NCBI RefSeq assembly: GCF_020520285.1
Contig: NZ_CP084742.1
Span: 4,340,001-4,404,000 of the forward strand
Reading direction: 5' to 3'
Length of the DNA stretch: 64,000 nucleotides
From: Pseudomonas sp. L5B5
GTDB lineage: Bacteria > Pseudomonadota > Gammaproteobacteria > Pseudomonadales > Pseudomonadaceae
Part shown: piece after piece, positions 43,241 to 52,408 of the stretch
Layout of the letters: the number at the start of each line of letters is the position of its first letter
Numbering within the stretch: the first letter of the stretch is position 1
The notes under the pieces: generated by a model
Told to the model about the DNA's origin: nothing
Databases searched by the model: none
The model's input: the letters and a program-made list of their open reading frames with translations, nothing else
Made by a program: the position numbers and the translations under genes

Positions 43241-44442
43241 TGCGTGCGGCCCTGACAGCGGCGCTGGCCTGGCAGGATTATCGGGCCGATACCTGGTTGG
43301 CGGCCTGCTCGGTGCTGGCCCTGGTGGCGGTGATCGCGCCGCTGCTGGTGCTGTTCGGGCTCAAGTTCGGCCTGGTCAGCAGCCTGACCGAGCGCCTGGA
43401 GAAGGACCCGACGGTGCGCGAGATCATTCCCCTGGGTGGCGGTCGTTTCAGTGCCCAGTTCATTGCCGAGCTGAGGCAGCGTCCGGAGGTGGCGTTCGCC
43501 TTGCCCAGGACTCGGCAGATCGCCGCCACGGCGGATCTGTCGCGAGGCTCGGGGGAACTCGGCCTGACCGTGGAAATGCTTCCTACCGCAGGCTCGGACC
43601 CGTTGCTGGGGCGCCTGCCGGCATTGCAGGGCATGAACGGTGTACTGCTCAGTCGGACCGCCGCCGAGAAGCTCGGGGTGCAGCCGGGAGATTGGCTGCA
43701 GGCCAGCTTCGGCCGGCAGGTGGCGGGGCGCACCGAGGTGCAGCAAACCCGGGTGCAGGTCGAGGGCGTGCTGCCCCTGGAAGCCTTTGCCCGGGATGCG
43801 CTGCTGGCGCCCCTGGAGCTGCTGGAGGCTGCCGAGGACTATCGCGACGGCCGTGCCGTGTTGGCCATGGGCTGGGCCGGTGGCGCCCCGACGTTGGCCG
43901 GGCAACGGGTGTATCCGGCGTTTCGCCTGTATGCGCGGACCCTCGATGACGTTGAAACGCTGCGTCAGTACTTCGCCGGGCGCGGCCTGCTGGTGTCGAC
44001 CCAGGCCCAGACCATCGCCCAGGTGCAGTCCTTGAGCCGCAACCTGTCGATCGTGTTCTGGATCATTGCCGGGTTGGCCCTGGCTGGGGCCTTCGCGGCC
44101 ATTTTCGCCGGTGCCCTGGCGGCGGTGGAGCGCAAGCGCCGGGAGTTGTCGGTGTTGCGCCTGCTGGGCTTCTCCACCGGGGCATTGCTACTGTTCGTGG
44201 TGGCCCAGGCGCTGTACAGCGCCGGGTTCGCCGCGGTGTTGAGTGGCGTGCTGTACGGCCTGGCCCAGGCGGGGCTGAATCATCTGTTCATGCAGGTGCC
44301 GGGCGAGTACGCCAGCCACCTGCTGCCGGTCCATTACGGGCTGGCCCTGTTGGCGACGCTGGGCGTCAGCACCCTGGCCGCCGCGCTGGGCGGCTGGCGG
44401 GTGGCGCGCATTGAAGCCTGTGAAGGAATTCGCGATGTATAA
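43234..44442 (+). CDS. tagS: ABC transporter permease TagS
   Basis: Permease partner of TagT, 402 residues, of the FtsX/LolE type. It has an N-terminal membrane segment (about 20-45), a large periplasmic domain, and three C-terminal membrane segments (about 270-295, 315-340 and 365-390) with the FtsX motif AALAAVERKRRELSVLRLLGFSTG. It overlaps tagR by 8 bases. Confidence 0.93.
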   Translation: MLMRAALTAALAWQDYRADTWLAACSVLALVAVIAPLLVLFGLKFGLVSSLTERLEKDPTVREIIPLGGGRFSAQFIAELRQRPEVAFALPRTRQIAATADLSRGSGELGLTVEMLPTAGSDPLLGRLPALQGMNGVLLSRTAAEKLGVQPGDWLQASFGRQVAGRTEVQQTRVQVEGVLPLEAFARDALLAPLELLEAAEDYRDGRAVLAMGWAGGAPTLAGQRVYPAFRLYARTLDDVETLRQYFAGRGLLVSTQAQTIAQVQSLSRNLSIVFWIIAGLALAGAFAAIFAGALAAVERKRRELSVLRLLGFSTGALLLFVVAQALYSAGFAAVLSGVLYGLAQAGLNHLFMQVPGEYASHLLPVHYGLALLATLGVSTLAAALGGWRVARIEACEGIRDV

Positions 44443-46147
44443 GTTGATCAGCACCCTGCTGGCCATGACCCTGGCCGGCGCCGTGTGGGCCGAAGAGCCC
44501 GACAACAAGATGGACAACCCCAAGCCCCTGGCCGGTGACGTCAGCCTGCCGCTGCCATGCGACGGCCAGATGCTGTTCCGCTACGTCTATGTGCTTGCCC
44601 AGGGCACCCTGGACGATCGCGAAATCAACCTTGGCTATCCCTTCTCCGAGGGCGAGAGCGGTTATCAGCAGTCGTTCATTTCCGGCTATCGGCGGGACTA
44701 CATCAACGGCCAGTTCACCCTCAAGGACCTGCCGGGGCCCTGGGCCAAGACCATTGGCCCGCTGTTGCCCAAGACCGGCGCCGGGATACCGCTCAAGCCA
44801 ATGATGTACTTCATCGGCAAGTACGAGGTCACGGCTCGCCAGTATGCTCAGGTGATGGCCCAGGCGCAGTCCCTGGCCAGTGGCGAGCCGGCTCCGGCCT
44901 GCGAGGCGCCGGAGGGCATGCAGGGGCGCCTGCCCAAGGTCAAGCTGTCGCGCTTCGAGGCCGAGCGTTTCGCCGCGGTGTACAGCGCCTGGCTGATGAA
45001 GAATCACCGCGACCTGCTGCCGGTCAGCGGGCGGGGCAACTCCGCCGAGGACGGCGGCCTGGGTTTCGTGCGCCTGCCCACTGAAGTGGAATGGGAGTAC
45101 GCCGCCCGCGGCGGCCAGGCCGTGAGCCGCCAGGAGTTGGAAGGCCGGCTGTTCCCCCGCCGCCTGGAGGGCAGCGAGAGCGACGGCCCGCTGGCCGACT
45201 GGGCAGTGTTCAACCAGGTGGCCGGTGGTACTGGCCAGGCCGCGCGGCTGATGCCCATCGGTACCAAGCAGCCCAACCCCATTGGCTTGTTCGACGTGAT
45301 CGGCAACGCCGCCGAGATGGTCCAGGAGTCGTTCCAGTTGGTGCATGCCGGGCGGCGCCAGGGCACCTATGGCGGTTTCGTGGTCAAGGGCGGCAACTAC
45401 CTGGAAGGCGAGGGCACGCTGTTCACCGGCATGCGCCGCGAATATCCGCTGTTCGGCGCCGACGGCACCGAGCAGAGCAACGAGACCACCGGCTTTCGGG
45501 TCGCCATCGGTGCCTTGTCGGCGCCCCGCTCGCGCTACAAGGAGCTGTTTGCCCAGTGGCAGAAGGAAGGCCGCCTGGCGTCCCTGACCGATGCCATCGA
45601 CGATGCCCAGGACCCTACCAAGCGCCTGGACAGCATCATCGCCGCCAGCGTCGATCCACGGCTGCAGGCCGAACTGGGGCTGGTCAACGAGGAGCTCAAG
45701 CGCAACGTGTCGCTGATCGCCCAGCAGCGTGAAGAGGCCGCCGGCAACCTGATTCAGTCCTCGGCACTGGTGGCCGAGACCATCAACAACTACAACATTC
45801 GTCTGACCAACCTGAAAAAGAGCCAGCAGCAAGCCCTCGATGCCAAGGATGAGCCCAGCGCCAAGCTGTTCGCCGAAGCCATCGACAACGGCCGCAGTGC
45901 TCTGGACGGGGCGGTGGCGATCTACATCGACAACCTGGCCACGGGTACCCGTTACACCGACGCGGTGATCCAGGCGCAATTTCAACGAATCAAGGAAGAG
46001 CTCAATCGCAAGCCAGTGCTCGGCAAGAGCCTGGTGACGCGCGCTACGTTATTCGTCCGCCATGTCGGGAATTATCGCCAGCAACGGCGAGCCGACCCGG
46101 CGACGATTTTGAAGGAACTGCTCGCATCGACCGGTCAGAAGTCATGA
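44435..46147 (+). CDS. tagR: T6SS periplasmic regulator TagR (SUMF1/FGE-like)
   Basis: Periplasmic activator of PpkA, 570 residues. The start MYKLISTLLAMTLAGAVWA gives a signal peptide and follows GAAGGAA; a start 24 bases earlier would place charged residues before it. The formylglycine-generating-enzyme-like fold is visible in YFIGKYEVTARQYAQVM, RLPTEVEWEYAARGG and FDVIGNAAEMVQ. A C-terminal helical domain (about 380-570) follows. It overlaps tagS by 8 bases. Confidence 0.92.
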   Translation: MYKLISTLLAMTLAGAVWAEEPDNKMDNPKPLAGDVSLPLPCDGQMLFRYVYVLAQGTLDDREINLGYPFSEGESGYQQSFISGYRRDYINGQFTLKDLPGPWAKTIGPLLPKTGAGIPLKPMMYFIGKYEVTARQYAQVMAQAQSLASGEPAPACEAPEGMQGRLPKVKLSRFEAERFAAVYSAWLMKNHRDLLPVSGRGNSAEDGGLGFVRLPTEVEWEYAARGGQAVSRQELEGRLFPRRLEGSESDGPLADWAVFNQVAGGTGQAARLMPIGTKQPNPIGLFDVIGNAAEMVQESFQLVHAGRRQGTYGGFVVKGGNYLEGEGTLFTGMRREYPLFGADGTEQSNETTGFRVAIGALSAPRSRYKELFAQWQKEGRLASLTDAIDDAQDPTKRLDSIIAASVDPRLQAELGLVNEELKRNVSLIAQQREEAAGNLIQSSALVAETINNYNIRLTNLKKSQQQALDAKDEPSAKLFAEAIDNGRSALDGAVAIYIDNLATGTRYTDAVIQAQFQRIKEELNRKPVLGKSLVTRATLFVRHVGNYRQQRRADPATILKELLASTGQKS

Positions 46148-46230
46148 CCGGCCGCTGTCTGTCGAGCCTGGAGGATCTCGGACGACCTGGAGTCGCGCCG
46201 AGTTGGTCAAACTTAATCGAGATCACGAAC

Positions 46231-47157
46231 ATGCTTTTTTCCCGCAACCCATTTGCTTCAACGTCCAAGCGTCACCTGCTGTTGGTTGCCGCCGGGTTCA
46301 GCACCGTATTGACCGGTTGCGCGACCTCTCCGGTGTCCAAGGTCGCCTCGACCACCAAGGTCGAGTACTACCCGAGCTGCTACGAGCCAGTGCAGCACTT
46401 GCGTGCCACTGATTCGGACATGACCAAGTCGGTCGTGACCGGTGCCGCCCTGGGCGCTGCCGGTGGTGCCTTGCTGGGTGCCCTGACCGGTGGTGAGAAT
46501 CGCGGTCGCAACGCCGCCATCGGCGCCGCGGGCGGTGCCCTGGCCGGTGGGGCCGCCGGTTACTACACCGAGCGCCAGAAGCAGATTGCCGATGACAACC
46601 AGCGCATCGCTTCCTACGCGACCGACGTCAACAAGAGCGTGGCCGACATCGACCGCAGCACCGCTTATGCCCGTGCTTCGCAGACCTGCTACCAGCGTGC
46701 CTTCGACAGCCTGATCAGCTCCCGCAAGGCCAACAGCATCAACGACGTGGAAGGGCGCAAGCGCCTGGCGGAAATCGTCAGCGGGCTGAAGGAGTCCAAC
46801 GACCTGATCACCGCCGTGAATGGCCGAGCCAGCGAGGACCTGAGCAAATACAACCAGGCCTACGAGCAGGACCTGCAGCAAGTGGGTGTGCAGCGTACCG
46901 ACGTGGTCAAGGTGGCGAGCGCCGACACCACGCCGGTGACCACCGGCAAGGGCAAGGGCAAAGGCAAGACGCCTCCGAAGGCGAAGCTGCCGACCGTGCC
47001 CCAGGAAGCGGTGAGCACCGAGAAGTCGATGCAGCAGGCCAAGACCAAGCAGGCCGAGAGCAACAAGGTGGCCAGCAGTGGCCAGACCCAGGTCAACAGC
47101 ATGTGCAAGAACCCGGACCTGGGCGACTGGGCACCGGTGCCTTGCCCGAACGTCTGA
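46231..47157 (+). CDS. tagQ: T6SS outer-membrane lipoprotein TagQ
   Basis: Lipoprotein that tethers TagR to the outer membrane, 308 residues. The start MLFSRNPFASTSKRHLL gives a signal sequence with the lipobox LTGC. A glycine-zipper stretch follows (GAALGAAGGALLGALTGGENRGR and GAAGGALAGGAAGYY), then a coiled region and a Lys-rich, Gly-Lys repeat tail (KGKGKGK). A frame extension to 46144 would overlap the tagR stop but lacks the signal sequence at its start. It is the last gene of the plus wing. Confidence 0.9.
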   Translation: MLFSRNPFASTSKRHLLLVAAGFSTVLTGCATSPVSKVASTTKVEYYPSCYEPVQHLRATDSDMTKSVVTGAALGAAGGALLGALTGGENRGRNAAIGAAGGALAGGAAGYYTERQKQIADDNQRIASYATDVNKSVADIDRSTAYARASQTCYQRAFDSLISSRKANSINDVEGRKRLAEIVSGLKESNDLITAVNGRASEDLSKYNQAYEQDLQQVGVQRTDVVKVASADTTPVTTGKGKGKGKTPPKAKLPTVPQEAVSTEKSMQQAKTKQAESNKVASSGQTQVNSMCKNPDLGDWAPVPCPNV

Positions 47158-47297
47158 GTCAGTGATTGTCTGACAAGATGTCGCTATAAGCGTTGAACGC
47201 CAGTCGATCTTCGAGCAATCGAACAGATCGGCTGGCGCTTGACGCGTTACAGGTTACACTGCGCCGGCCATCCAATAATTCCACTGAGGCGCCGCGC

Positions 47298-47681
47298 ATG
47301 AAATTTCGTTTTCTCCTCTGGGTGCTTGGCCTGTTGATGGGCAAAGCCAGTCGCAACAATCCTGCTTTCCAGCAACAGCTGGGCGACAAGGAGCTGGTGT
47401 TCCAGCTGCAGACGCTCGACGGCAAGGTTGCTCGGCATTTCTTCGTCAAGGACCAGCGTGTCACCAGCCGTTCGGGTGTATACCCCGAGCCTGCGTTCGC
47501 CATTGCCTTCAAGGACGCCGCCTACGGCTTTGCGACCCTGCAGGCGAAGAACAAGCAGCTGGCGTTCATGACCGGGATCCAGGACAAGTCGATCCAGATC
47601 AAGGGCAATCCGGCACTGGTGATCTGGTTCCAGGGGTTGACCAAGTATCTGAAGCCAAGAAAACCCAAGCCCAAGGCTTGA
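47298..47681 (+). CDS. Small conserved hypothetical protein
   Basis: A 127-residue basic protein with a hydrophobic N-terminus (FRFLLWVLGLLMG). It then has ELVFQLQTLDGKVARHFFV and FKDAAYGFATLQAKNKQLAFM, and ends in a Lys/Pro tail (KPRKPKPKA). The middle resembles SCP2-type lipid-binding domains, but this is weak. It is a core-genome neighbour of the HDOD gene, on the opposite strand. Its place next to the HU gene in P. aeruginosa is recalled, not checked. Confidence 0.75.
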   Translation: MKFRFLLWVLGLLMGKASRNNPAFQQQLGDKELVFQLQTLDGKVARHFFVKDQRVTSRSGVYPEPAFAIAFKDAAYGFATLQAKNKQLAFMTGIQDKSIQIKGNPALVIWFQGLTKYLKPRKPKPKA

Positions 47682-47774
47682 GTGGATTGGCGCACCCGTC
47701 GTTGGCAATGCCGCGACCGGTCGCAGGAGAGACGCTTGAAGGGATGCTGCAGGCCGCAAGGGCCTGCAGAAAGA

Positions 47775-49175
47775 TCAGGCCTGGCTGAACTGCGAGGCCA
47801 GTTCGCGCAGCAGCACTTCGGCTTCCAGCACCTTGCTCACCACATCCTCGGCCTTGTCACGGGTCAGGCCCAGGCGTTCGAGCAGGGCGTCGGGAATGTC
47901 CTCGCGCGGGCCGGAACCGATGCCACGGCTGCGCAGCAGGCGCACCGCCAGGCAGGCCAGGTTCGGGTACTCGGCGTAGGCGCCGTCGTAGCTCGGGTCG
48001 TGCTGGAAGCGCAGGGCGGTGGAGAGCTCGTCCGGCATGTCCCAGTAGCGCATCAGCCAGGCCCCGATCTGCTCGCGACTGATGCCCAGCAGGTGCTGCT
48101 CGACGTAGCTGTGACACAGGTGCGGGTTGACCTCCAGGTGCCGGCAGATCAGCGAGAAATGGGGCGGGAACACGTGGGCCAGCAGCAGGTAGCCGAAGTT
48201 GTGCAACAGGCCCGCCAGGTAGGTCAGGCCGGCTTCGGGGCGCTGGGGGCGAGGCATGGCGCGGGTCAGGCCTTCGATCACGGCGGCGGTGTAGATCGAT
48301 TGCTGCCAGTACGGCGTGGCGTGCTGTGGCTGGTCCTTGGGCAGGCTCAGGGTCTTGCCCAGGGCCAGGCCCAGCGCCAGGTTGATCACCAGGTCGAAAC
48401 CCAGCACGCGGACGATGGCGTCCTCCACCGAGCGAATCTTGCCCGGTGAGGCGTAGTAGGGCGATGCCGCCCAGCTCACCACTTGTGCGGCGAGGGCCGG
48501 GTCGGTTTCCACCACGCCGGTGATGTCGTCGATGGTGGCGTTGGGGTCGACCCGCAGCTTGATGATCTTCTGTGCGGTTTCCGCCAGGGGCGGGATCTCG
48601 ATGGTGGCTTCCAGGCGTTGCTGGATGCGCCGCGCGGTGAAGGCCTGCATCGCCTGGGAGATCTCCTCGCGGTCGTCATCCGGGCGGTCGAGGTTGGGAC
48701 GAATGCTGCCCAGCGACTCGCCGAACGTGCCGGCGCTGGCCTTGCTGAGCATGCTCTTGAAGTCTTCGCGGGTGATTTCCAGCAGCACGCCCGGCTCACC
48801 CGAATGGATCAGCAGGCTGGGTTCGTGCAGCAGGCTCTCTTCGTACAGGCAGGGGGAGCTGGTCAGGGCTGGCAGGCCGGGCAACAGGCTCAGGCTGTGC
48901 TTGCCGAGCATGCGCTCCAGGCGTTCGGTGGCAACCGATCGCAGGCGCCGGCCAGTGAGTTCGGCCAGGCGGTTCAGGTCCAGCAACTGGCTCTGCGGGA
49001 ACAGCACCATCAGCGCGCCGACGGCGTCATCCAGCAATACCGCCTGGACTTTACGCGCGGCTGGCAGCTCTGGATGGTCGATGACTTCGTTATAGCCGAT
49101 GGCCAGCTTGCCGAGCAGCAACCGGATGACAGATGGCGCGTGCGGGGTTGCAGTGGCGAGGGCAACTTCTGTCAT
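47775..49175 (-). CDS. YbaK/aminoacyl-tRNA deacylase-like and HDOD two-domain protein
   Basis: A 466-residue cytosolic protein. The N-terminal part (about 5-150) resembles YbaK/ProX editing domains (PAARKVQAVLLDDAVGALMVLFP, LTGRRLRSV). The C-terminal part (about 190-400) is an HDOD domain (EIPPLAETAQKIIKLRVDPNATIDDITGVVETDPALAAQVV, LTYLAGLLHNFGYLLLA). HDOD proteins usually act in signalling, often with cyclic-di-GMP. Its role here is unknown. It is expressed from its own promoter region downstream of recG. Confidence 0.85.
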   Translation of the reverse strand: MTEVALATATPHAPSVIRLLLGKLAIGYNEVIDHPELPAARKVQAVLLDDAVGALMVLFPQSQLLDLNRLAELTGRRLRSVATERLERMLGKHSLSLLPGLPALTSSPCLYEESLLHEPSLLIHSGEPGVLLEITREDFKSMLSKASAGTFGESLGSIRPNLDRPDDDREEISQAMQAFTARRIQQRLEATIEIPPLAETAQKIIKLRVDPNATIDDITGVVETDPALAAQVVSWAASPYYASPGKIRSVEDAIVRVLGFDLVINLALGLALGKTLSLPKDQPQHATPYWQQSIYTAAVIEGLTRAMPRPQRPEAGLTYLAGLLHNFGYLLLAHVFPPHFSLICRHLEVNPHLCHSYVEQHLLGISREQIGAWLMRYWDMPDELSTALRFQHDPSYDGAYAEYPNLACLAVRLLRSRGIGSGPREDIPDALLERLGLTRDKAEDVVSKVLEAEVLLRELASQFSQA

Positions 49176-49201
49176 GGCGTGGTATCCGTTCTTCTACAAT
49201 G

Positions 49202-49225
49202 TGACCAGTATAACCAGCTTGGTCA
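49202..49225 (-). promoter_or_regulatory. Inverted repeat with -10-like box upstream of the HDOD gene
   Basis: TGACCA and TGGTCA flank a minus-strand TATACT (49207-49212), about 31 bases before the HDOD start codon. It may be a promoter with an operator; no good -35 was seen. Confidence 0.4.
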
Positions 49226-49254
49226 TTCCAATGGTTCACTAACTGAGGGTTGGT

Positions 49255-51330
49255 TCACACTTGACCGTATTGCTGGCCGTGGCGCAGCCAGCGTTCCAGC
49301 AGCGGGCTGACGTGGGTCGGCCAGCGCTCCAGCAGCGCCTGGGCAGCATCGCGTACCGCCGGTAGCAAGTCGGCATCGCGCATCAGGTCGGCGACCTTGA
49401 ACTGCAGCAATCCGGTCTGGCGTGTACCGAGCATTTCCCCGGGGCCACGCAGTTGCAGATCCTTTTCGGCGATGACGAAACCGTCGTTGGTCTCGCGCAT
49501 GATGCCCAGGCGTTGACGACCGATTTGTGAAAGCGGTGGATGGTAGAGCAGCACGCAGTGGCTGGCGGCACTGCCGCGACCGACCCGGCCACGCAACTGG
49601 TGCAGTTGCGCCAGGCCCAGGCGCTCCGGGTTCTCGATGATCATCAAGCTGGCATTGGGCACGTCGACCCCCACCTCGATCACCGTGGTGGCCACCAGCA
49701 GCTGCAGGTTGCCGGCCTTGAACTCGGCCATCACCGCGGCTTTCTCGGGCGCCTTCATGCGTCCGTGGATCAGACCCACGCGCAATTCTCCGAGGGCGCT
49801 GGAGAGGTCCTCGAAGGTGGTTTCGGCGGCCTGGCAGGTGAGCTCCTCGGATTCCTCGATCAGGGTGCAGACCCAGTAGGCCTGGCGCCCTTCGGCACAT
49901 GCGGCGCGGACCCGCTCGATCACTTCGACGCGCCGGCTGTCGGTCACCAGCACGGTGTTCACCGGCGTGCGCCCGGGTGGCAGCTCGTCGAGGATCGAGG
50001 TGTCCAGGTCGGCGTAGGCGCTCATGGCCAGGGTCCGGGGGATCGGCGTGGCGGTCATGATCAACTGGTGCGGACAGAGGCGGCCGCCCACGCCTTTCTG
50101 GCGCAGGGCCAGGCGTTGCTGGACGCCGAAGCGGTGCTGTTCGTCAATGATCACCAGGGCCAGGTTCTTGAACTGCACTTCGTCCTGGAACAACGCATGG
50201 GTGCCCACCACCATGGGTGCGCCGGCGGCGATCTGCTCCAGGGCGGCGGTGCGGTTCTTGCCCTTGAGCTTGCCGGCCAGCCAGGCGACTTCCAGGCCCA
50301 GTGGCTCCAGCCAGCGCTTGAAGGTGATGAAGTGCTGTTCGGCCAGGATTTCGGTAGGTGCCATCAACGCCACCTGGTAGCCGGCCTCCAGCGCCTGCAG
50401 GGCGGCGAGGGCGGCGACGACCGTCTTGCCGGCGCCCACGTCGCCCTGGATCAGCCGCAGCATGGGCTCGGGCTGGCTCAGGTCGTAGGCGATTTCCTTG
50501 CCCACTCGCTGCTGGGCGCCGGTGGGGGCGAATCCCAGGTTCTTCAGGTAGCGGGGCGGCAGCTTTTTCGCCAGGGGCAGCACCGGCGCACGCTGGGAGC
50601 GCAGGCTGTCACGCAGGCGCTGCTGGGACAGCTGGTGAGTCAGTAGCTCTTCGAAGGCCAGGCGGTGCTGGGCCCAATGATGACCCAGGGCCAGCTCATC
50701 GACGTCAGCGTCGGCCGGTGGGTGATGCAGGTAGCGGATCGCATCGTCCAGCGGGGCCAGCTGGTAGTCCCGGGCCAGTTCATCGGGTAGCCAGTCGGGC
50801 AGGCTGCGGGGGCCGAGCATGGCCAGGCTCTGCTGGCAGAGCATGCGCAGGCGTTGCTGGGTCAGGCCTTCGGTGAGCGGGTAGATGGGGGTCAGCGTCT
50901 GGTCCACCGGCGGCGGTTCGTCGGCGCTGATAGCGCGATACTCCGGATGGTAGATCTCCAGTCCCGAGGCTCCAGGCCGGGCTTCGCCGTAGCAGCGTAC
51001 CCGGGTGCCGCGCTTGAGGCCTTCCTTCTGGGCATTGCTGAAATGGTAGAAGCGCAGGCTCAGGCCGCCGGTGCCGTCCTGCAGGCGCACCAGCAGGCTG
51101 CGACGCTTGCCCATGACCACGTCGGCGCCGCTGACGGTGCCCTCGACCACCGCGTCCTGGCCCGGGCGCAGGGCGCCGATGGGCACGACGCGGGTGCGAT
51201 CCTGATAACGCATGGGCAGGTGGAACAGCACGTCCTGGAGGTTTTCCAGGCCGACCTTGGCCAGTTTTTCGGCCATGGCTTCACCGACACCCTTGAGTGC
51301 CGTCACCGGCACCTTCGACAGCTCAGACAT
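49255..51330 (-). CDS. recG: ATP-dependent DNA helicase RecG
   Basis: Branched-DNA helicase that reverses stalled replication forks, 691 residues. It has an N-terminal wedge/OB domain (PGQDAVVEGTVSGADVV), helicase motif I GDVGAGKTVVA, motif II IIDEQH, TATPIPRT (III) and the C-terminal motif VI region QLRGRVGRG. It lies 9 bases after the oxyR stop, the known oxyR-recG operon of Pseudomonas. Confidence 0.97.
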   Translation of the reverse strand: MSELSKVPVTALKGVGEAMAEKLAKVGLENLQDVLFHLPMRYQDRTRVVPIGALRPGQDAVVEGTVSGADVVMGKRRSLLVRLQDGTGGLSLRFYHFSNAQKEGLKRGTRVRCYGEARPGASGLEIYHPEYRAISADEPPPVDQTLTPIYPLTEGLTQQRLRMLCQQSLAMLGPRSLPDWLPDELARDYQLAPLDDAIRYLHHPPADADVDELALGHHWAQHRLAFEELLTHQLSQQRLRDSLRSQRAPVLPLAKKLPPRYLKNLGFAPTGAQQRVGKEIAYDLSQPEPMLRLIQGDVGAGKTVVAALAALQALEAGYQVALMAPTEILAEQHFITFKRWLEPLGLEVAWLAGKLKGKNRTAALEQIAAGAPMVVGTHALFQDEVQFKNLALVIIDEQHRFGVQQRLALRQKGVGGRLCPHQLIMTATPIPRTLAMSAYADLDTSILDELPPGRTPVNTVLVTDSRRVEVIERVRAACAEGRQAYWVCTLIEESEELTCQAAETTFEDLSSALGELRVGLIHGRMKAPEKAAVMAEFKAGNLQLLVATTVIEVGVDVPNASLMIIENPERLGLAQLHQLRGRVGRGSAASHCVLLYHPPLSQIGRQRLGIMRETNDGFVIAEKDLQLRGPGEMLGTRQTGLLQFKVADLMRDADLLPAVRDAAQALLERWPTHVSPLLERWLRHGQQYGQV

Positions 51331-51339
51331 TGCGACGGC

Positions 51340-52260
51340 TTAGCTCGCCGCGGGTGGCTTGGCCACCGAGCACAGGCGGATCGAGTCGGCGAGGATCTCG
51401 ATGGCCTTGGGTCGGGGGAAGCTCGCCCGCCAGGCGATGGCCACGGTACGAAACGGTGCTGGCGGCGTCAGCGGGCGAACTTCGATGACGCCAGGGGCGT
51501 AGTGATGGCTGTCCACCGCCGACAACGGCAGGATCGAGACGCCCAGGCCCGAGGCGACCATGTGGCGGATGGTCTCCAGCGAGCTGGATTCCACGGTGGT
51601 GTGCTTGGCGCCGTCGTTGCCCTTGGTCAGGGTCGGGCAGGCCTCCAGCACCTGGTCGCGGAAGCAGTGGCCTTCGCCCAGCAGCAACAGGCTCTTGTCG
51701 TTGAGCAGGCTGGCGTCGATGGTGTCCTTGCGGGTCCAGGCATGGTCGCTGGGCATCAGTACGTAGAAGGGTTCGTCATACAGCGGCAGGGTGAGTACGT
51801 CTGCCTCGTTGAACGGCAGGGCGATGATGACCGCATCCAGCTCGCCGTTGCGCAGCTTGTCGCGCAGCACATGGGTGAAGTTCTCTTCGATGTACAGCGG
51901 CATTTGGGGCGCGACGCGATGCAGCTGCGGAATCAAGTGCGGGAACAGATATGGGCCGACGGTATAGATGGCGCCGACCTTGAGGGGGGCGGTCAGCTGG
52001 TTCTTGCCTGCCTGGGCCAGCTCACGGATGCCCTGGGCCTGTTCCAGGACCTTCTGTGCCTGGGCGACGATGGTTTCACCCACGGGTGTCAGGCGTACCG
52101 CGCTCTTGCTACGTTCGAAGATCAGCACGCCGAGTTCGTCTTCAAGCTTTTTGACGCCGACCGAAAGGGTGGGCTGGCTGACGTGGCAGCGTTCGGCGGC
52201 ATGGCCGAAGTGCTGTTCCTGGGCAAGGGTAACGATGTAGCGCAGTTCTGTAAGGGTCAT
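51340..52260 (-). CDS. oxyR: Peroxide-sensing LysR regulator OxyR
   Basis: LysR-type activator of the peroxide response, 306 residues. The N-terminal winged helix (YIVTLAQEQHFGHAAERCHVSQPTLSVGVKKLE) is followed by the redox cysteines C199 and C208 (GEGHCFRDQVLEAC), at the positions used by E. coli OxyR. The start MTLTELRYIV fits the family; a longer in-frame extension lies in the upstream terminator region. It forms an operon with recG. Confidence 0.97.
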   Translation of the reverse strand: MTLTELRYIVTLAQEQHFGHAAERCHVSQPTLSVGVKKLEDELGVLIFERSKSAVRLTPVGETIVAQAQKVLEQAQGIRELAQAGKNQLTAPLKVGAIYTVGPYLFPHLIPQLHRVAPQMPLYIEENFTHVLRDKLRNGELDAVIIALPFNEADVLTLPLYDEPFYVLMPSDHAWTRKDTIDASLLNDKSLLLLGEGHCFRDQVLEACPTLTKGNDGAKHTTVESSSLETIRHMVASGLGVSILPLSAVDSHHYAPGVIEVRPLTPPAPFRTVAIAWRASFPRPKAIEILADSIRLCSVAKPPAAS

Positions 52261-52377
52261 AGCGGGCGTCCATGAGGTTGCGGCCAAGCATAACGGCTGC
52301 AATCGATAGACGCACGTTATCAGACTGAGTGTGGAGTACGACACCCGCCAATACCCGCTTCGACTCGCACAAATGCA

Positions 52378-52400
52378 AAGGGCACCCCTGGGGTGCCCTT
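52378..52400 (-). terminator. Hairpin between tonB and oxyR
   Basis: A 10-bp stem AAGGGCACCC / GGGTGCCCTT with a 3-base loop, followed on the minus strand by TTTGCATTT. It probably ends the exbB-exbD-tonB transcript; the T run is imperfect. Confidence 0.75.
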
Positions 52401-52408
52401 GCGGTGTA

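Noticed and set aside
49540..52275. Long plus-strand frames across recG and oxyR
   Set aside because: Both genes are firmly identified on the minus strand by motifs; the plus frames are composition artefacts.
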